Origin: Christensenella sp. UBA941
Lineage (GTDB): Bacteria > Bacillota > Clostridia > Christensenellales > UBA941
Assembly: GCA_002293365.1 (NCBI GenBank)
Contig: DBDD01000086.1
Coordinates: forward strand, 2,225 to 9,756
DNA length: 7,532 bases
Direction of reading: 5' to 3'
This document shows positions 5,253-7,532 of this stretch, piece after piece. The position numbers and the translations under genes are program-made. Position 1 is the first letter of the stretch. Every line of letters starts with the position of its first letter. The notes under the pieces were generated by a model. That model saw only the letters and a program-made list of their open reading frames with translations. It was not told the origin of the DNA and made no database searches.

Positions 5253-6728
5253 TCATCCGATCGCCGCGTCCATAATGGTCTGGGCCGGAACGTCTTCTGG
5301 GTTGAATTCCCCTGTGATGCGCCCTTCGCATATGGTCAAAACGCGGTTGCTCATATTTAATACTTCCGGAAGCTCTGACGAGATCATGATGATAGAACCG
5401 CCGTTCTCTACTATTTGCTTCATCAAAACGTAAATTTCGTATTTTGCGCCGACGTCTATGCCGCGCGTTGGTTCATCTAGTATAAGGATACTGGGGTTAA
5501 TCTCCAGCCAGCGGCCCATGATGCATTTTTGTTGATTGCCGCCCGAAAGGCTGACGGCTTTTGTCATTGGCGACGGAGTTTTTATGGAAAGGTTGTTGAT
5601 TTGCCGAAGCGCTATCGCTTTTTCTTCGGCGCGATTGATGAAACCGAGCCTTGAAATCCTGTCGAGGCTGGCCATCGCTATATTGGACTGAACGGAAAAC
5701 GGCAGCACCAAGCCTTGAAGCTTGCGATCCTCCGGAACCAGGCCGATTCCCATGCGCTTCGCGCTGGCGGGGTTCTTGATCTTTACGGGTTTGCCGCCTA
5801 TAGAAACCGCGTGCCCCTTGACCTTATCCGCACCGCAGATTGCCCGGATAATTTCGGTGCGGCCCGCGCCCACCAACCCTACAAGCCCGAGAATTTCTCC
5901 TTTTTTTAGCTCGAACGATATGTCGTGAAGCTTGCGCGTTTTGATTGAGCTTACTTTCAAGATTGTTTCGCCGGCGCAATGCGCGCGGGGCGGGAATTCG
6001 TTTTCTATATCGCGGCCAACCATTTTGGTTATCATTTCGTTGCGCGTGACCTCGCTTACAGGCTTCGTGTCGATCATATGGCCGTCGCGCATAATCGTGA
6101 CGATATCGCACAACTCGAATATCTCGTCGAGCTTATGGCTGATATAGATGATGGAAACGCCGCGCTGCTTTAAGTCGTGGATTATCTGAAACAGGCGCTT
6201 GAGCTCGTCGGAGGTGAGGCTTGAGCTTGGTTCGTCCATGATGATAAGCTTCGAATTGAAGGAGAGCGCCTTCGTTATCTCCACCATCTGTTTTTCAGCC
6301 GCGCTTAGTTCTTCGACAAACCTATGCGTGTCGATCGTGCTGCCGATTGAGTCTAAAAGCTCCCGCGCTTTCGCGTGCGTACCCCGCATGCCGCCCATTT
6401 CCTTGAACCGGCCGAGGAATATGTTTTCGCCCACGCTCATCGTATTGACCAGATTGAATTCCTGATAGATGATGCTCAGGCCGCGGTTCAGCGACTCTAC
6501 GGGCGTTGTACGCTCTACGGTTTGCCCGTCAAAAGCCACCGTTCCGGAATCCTTTTCGTAGACGCCGGAGAGTATTTTCATCAGCGTCGATTTACCCGCG
6601 CCGTTTTCGCCCACGATTCCGTGCACGCTTCCGGCGCGTACTTCCAAAGAAACGTTATCCAAAGCCTTAACTCCCGGAAACGATTTGTGAACGTCCTTTA
6701 TGGAGAGGATGATATTGTCGTTTGCCAT
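5253..6728 (-). CDS. Sugar ABC transporter ATP-binding protein, two ABC domains (RbsA/MglA-like)
   Basis: The 491-residue cytoplasmic ATPase has two fused nucleotide-binding domains, as in RbsA, MglA, XylG and YtfR. Domain 1 is complete: Walker A GENGAGKST 40-48, Q-loop Q89, signature LSAAEKQ 141-147, Walker B with DEP 165-167, H-loop H198. Domain 2 has the degenerate Walker A GLVGAGRTE 284-292 without the lysine, VPEDRK 331-336, signature LSGGNQQK 394-401 and DEPTRGID 418-425. That asymmetry is normal for the family, in which one site is the main hydrolytic site. It powers both permeases. The ATG at 6728 is preceded by GAAGGGG 10 nt upstream. It lies 78 nt after the binding-protein gene, with a strong hairpin between them. 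Confidence 0.96.
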   Translation of the reverse strand: MANDNIILSIKDVHKSFPGVKALDNVSLEVRAGSVHGIVGENGAGKSTLMKILSGVYEKDSGTVAFDGQTVERTTPVESLNRGLSIIYQEFNLVNTMSVGENIFLGRFKEMGGMRGTHAKARELLDSIGSTIDTHRFVEELSAAEKQMVEITKALSFNSKLIIMDEPSSSLTSDELKRLFQIIHDLKQRGVSIIYISHKLDEIFELCDIVTIMRDGHMIDTKPVSEVTRNEMITKMVGRDIENEFPPRAHCAGETILKVSSIKTRKLHDISFELKKGEILGLVGLVGAGRTEIIRAICGADKVKGHAVSIGGKPVKIKNPASAKRMGIGLVPEDRKLQGLVLPFSVQSNIAMASLDRISRLGFINRAEEKAIALRQINNLSIKTPSPMTKAVSLSGGNQQKCIMGRWLEINPSILILDEPTRGIDVGAKYEIYVLMKQIVENGGSIIMISSELPEVLNMSNRVLTICEGRITGEFNPEDVPAQTIMDAAIG

Positions 6729-6757
6729 TGCCTTTTATCCCCTTCGTTTTTATATGA

Positions 6758-6796
6758 CGTTAGGTTCGTTCCGGCTAAGCCGGAACGAACCTAACG
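6758..6796. promoter_or_regulatory. Perfect 19-bp inverted repeat between binding-protein and ATPase genes
   Basis: The arms 6758-6776 and 6778-6796 are exactly complementary around a single central A, giving a stem of 18 bp with a three-base loop in RNA. It starts 10 nt after the binding-protein stop codon and ends 29 nt before the ATPase start. No T-tract follows on the minus strand (ATATAAAAACG), so it is not an ordinary intrinsic terminator. Known parallels are intercistronic hairpins such as those after malE, which protect the upstream mRNA from 3' exonucleases and raise binding-protein levels over membrane components. A transposed palindrome is the alternative. Confidence 0.8.
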
Positions 6797-6806
6797 ATGC
6801 GGCAAT

Positions 6807-7532
6807 TTACCATTCGGGATACGGGAAGGAATCGATCGTCTCAAGCGTTACAACGTCCAGAGGTATGAAATTAACTTTTTCAACGGTCTGGCCGTCGAGC
6901 ATAGCCCTGGCGTTCTGGAGGCACTTAATCGCCATGTTCGTAAAGCTCTGCCCGATGCAGACGCCTTGCTTGCCTTCGCGAACCTGATCAAACCCGGCGC
7001 GGCAGCCGTCGACGCCGGCGATAAACACGTCAGTCATACCTGCGTTTTCTAACGCTTCGATGACGCCCGTCGCGCCATTGTCCCAATGGCAGAAGACGCC
7101 CTGAATCTGGTCGCCGTATTTGACGATGAAATCTTCCGTGATCGACATGGCGTCCGCCGTTACCCAGCCGTTGCAATTCTGGCTGTCCAATACGGTGATA
7201 TTGGTGCCCTCGATTACCTTCATAAAGCCGTCGTTGCGCTTGATCTGCGCGTCGTGCCCGGCCTGCCCGCCGACTTCAACGATCGTCGCGCCGTCGGGGA
7301 ATTTGTCGATGAATGCCTGAGCGGCGGTTTCTCCGGCCATCGTATCGTCGACGCCACAGAAGAAATCGCGTGTATCCTGGAATTCCGGCGCAAGATCGGA
7401 CGAGAACATGCCTACTATCAAGCCGGCGCTCTTAGCCTCCATCAGCGAGGGGACAATCGCGTTTATGTCGCTGGGATTGACAAATATGACGTCGTAGCCT
7501 TGCGCAATACAGTTGCTGACGGCCTTCGCCTC
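6807..7532 (-). CDS. Sugar ABC transporter substrate-binding protein (RbsB-like), 5' end missing
   Basis: The frame is open to the window edge, so the 241 residues seen are the C-terminal part; about 80-100 residues, including the expected lipoprotein or signal peptide, should lie outside. It is a type-I periplasmic-binding fold (Peripla_BP_4): NPSDINAIVP at visible residues 19-28, VDDTMAGETAAQAF, and GVDGCRAGFDQVREGK, which matches the usual FDG-containing hinge and sugar-contact segment. The ATG at 7442 is internal and not the start. It captures a sugar outside the membrane and delivers it to the two permeases. Seven cysteines are unusual for an exported protein. Sugar identity cannot be read; ribose, galactose, xylose, galactofuranose and others share this fold. 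Confidence 0.92.
   Translation of the reverse strand, partial: EAKAVSNCIAQGYDVIFVNPSDINAIVPSLMEAKSAGLIVGMFSSDLAPEFQDTRDFFCGVDDTMAGETAAQAFIDKFPDGATIVEVGGQAGHDAQIKRNDGFMKVIEGTNITVLDSQNCNGWVTADAMSITEDFIVKYGDQIQGVFCHWDNGATGVIEALENAGMTDVFIAGVDGCRAGFDQVREGKQGVCIGQSFTNMAIKCLQNARAMLDGQTVEKVNFIPLDVVTLETIDSFPYPEW

Noticed and set aside
4857..5360. 167-residue plus-strand open frame
   Set aside because: It lies antisense to the permease 1 and ATPase genes, has no ribosome binding site, and shows no domain.
6758..6796. Intrinsic terminator reading of the large palindrome
   Set aside because: No T-tract follows on the minus strand, and the ATPase and permease genes downstream would be cut off from their operon.
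1..7532. CRISPR arrays, riboswitches, complete insertion sequences, phage or defence genes
   Set aside because: No regularly spaced repeats, no recognisable aptamer core, and no intact transposase or defence domain were seen.

Overview
The window reads as a piece of a low-to-mid GC, anaerobic, Firmicutes-type (Clostridia-like) chromosome. The signs are strong GGAGG-class ribosome binding sites, TATAAT promoters, a tightly packed sugar ABC operon of the RbsABC type, and a cysteine-rich solute-binding protein (7 Cys in 241 visible residues), which is easier to reconcile with life without oxygen. The organism assignment is inference. Every supported gene lies on the minus strand, so transcription runs from high to low coordinates.

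Right part (7532 down to 3281): a sugar ABC importer operon in the order binding protein (5' end outside the window), double-domain ATPase, permease 1, permease 2. The last three genes are separated by only 16 and 18 nt, each with a clear Shine-Dalgarno sequence. The binding protein and ATPase genes are separated by 78 nt containing a perfect 19-bp inverted repeat, a likely mRNA-stabilising or processing hairpin that would favour the binding protein. Two different permeases suggest a heterodimeric channel, as in the YtfQRT-YjfF layout. The substrate cannot be read from sequence.

Middle (3280 down to 2826): 455 nt without a complete gene. It holds a weak terminator candidate, a long bulged inverted repeat, an 83-codon open frame with no credible start (probable gene remnant), a short plus-strand peptide resembling a transposase (TnpB) tail, and the promoter, palindrome and mini-ORF upstream of the next operon.

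Left part (2804 down to 1): a two-gene operon with a MelB/GPH-type MFS transporter and a PlsC-type acyltransferase carrying a C-terminal zinc ribbon and an extra domain. The two genes are in the same reading frame and separated by just TAA-GCC-ATG. By analogy with LplT-Aas and with the MelB-fold lysolipid carrier MFSD2A, they may form a lysophospholipid uptake-and-reacylation module. This is the most interesting hypothesis here. The window ends in the 5' two-thirds of a tRNA-Thr(CGU) gene with its own promoter, next to a tandem repeat that resembles the tRNA D-arm.
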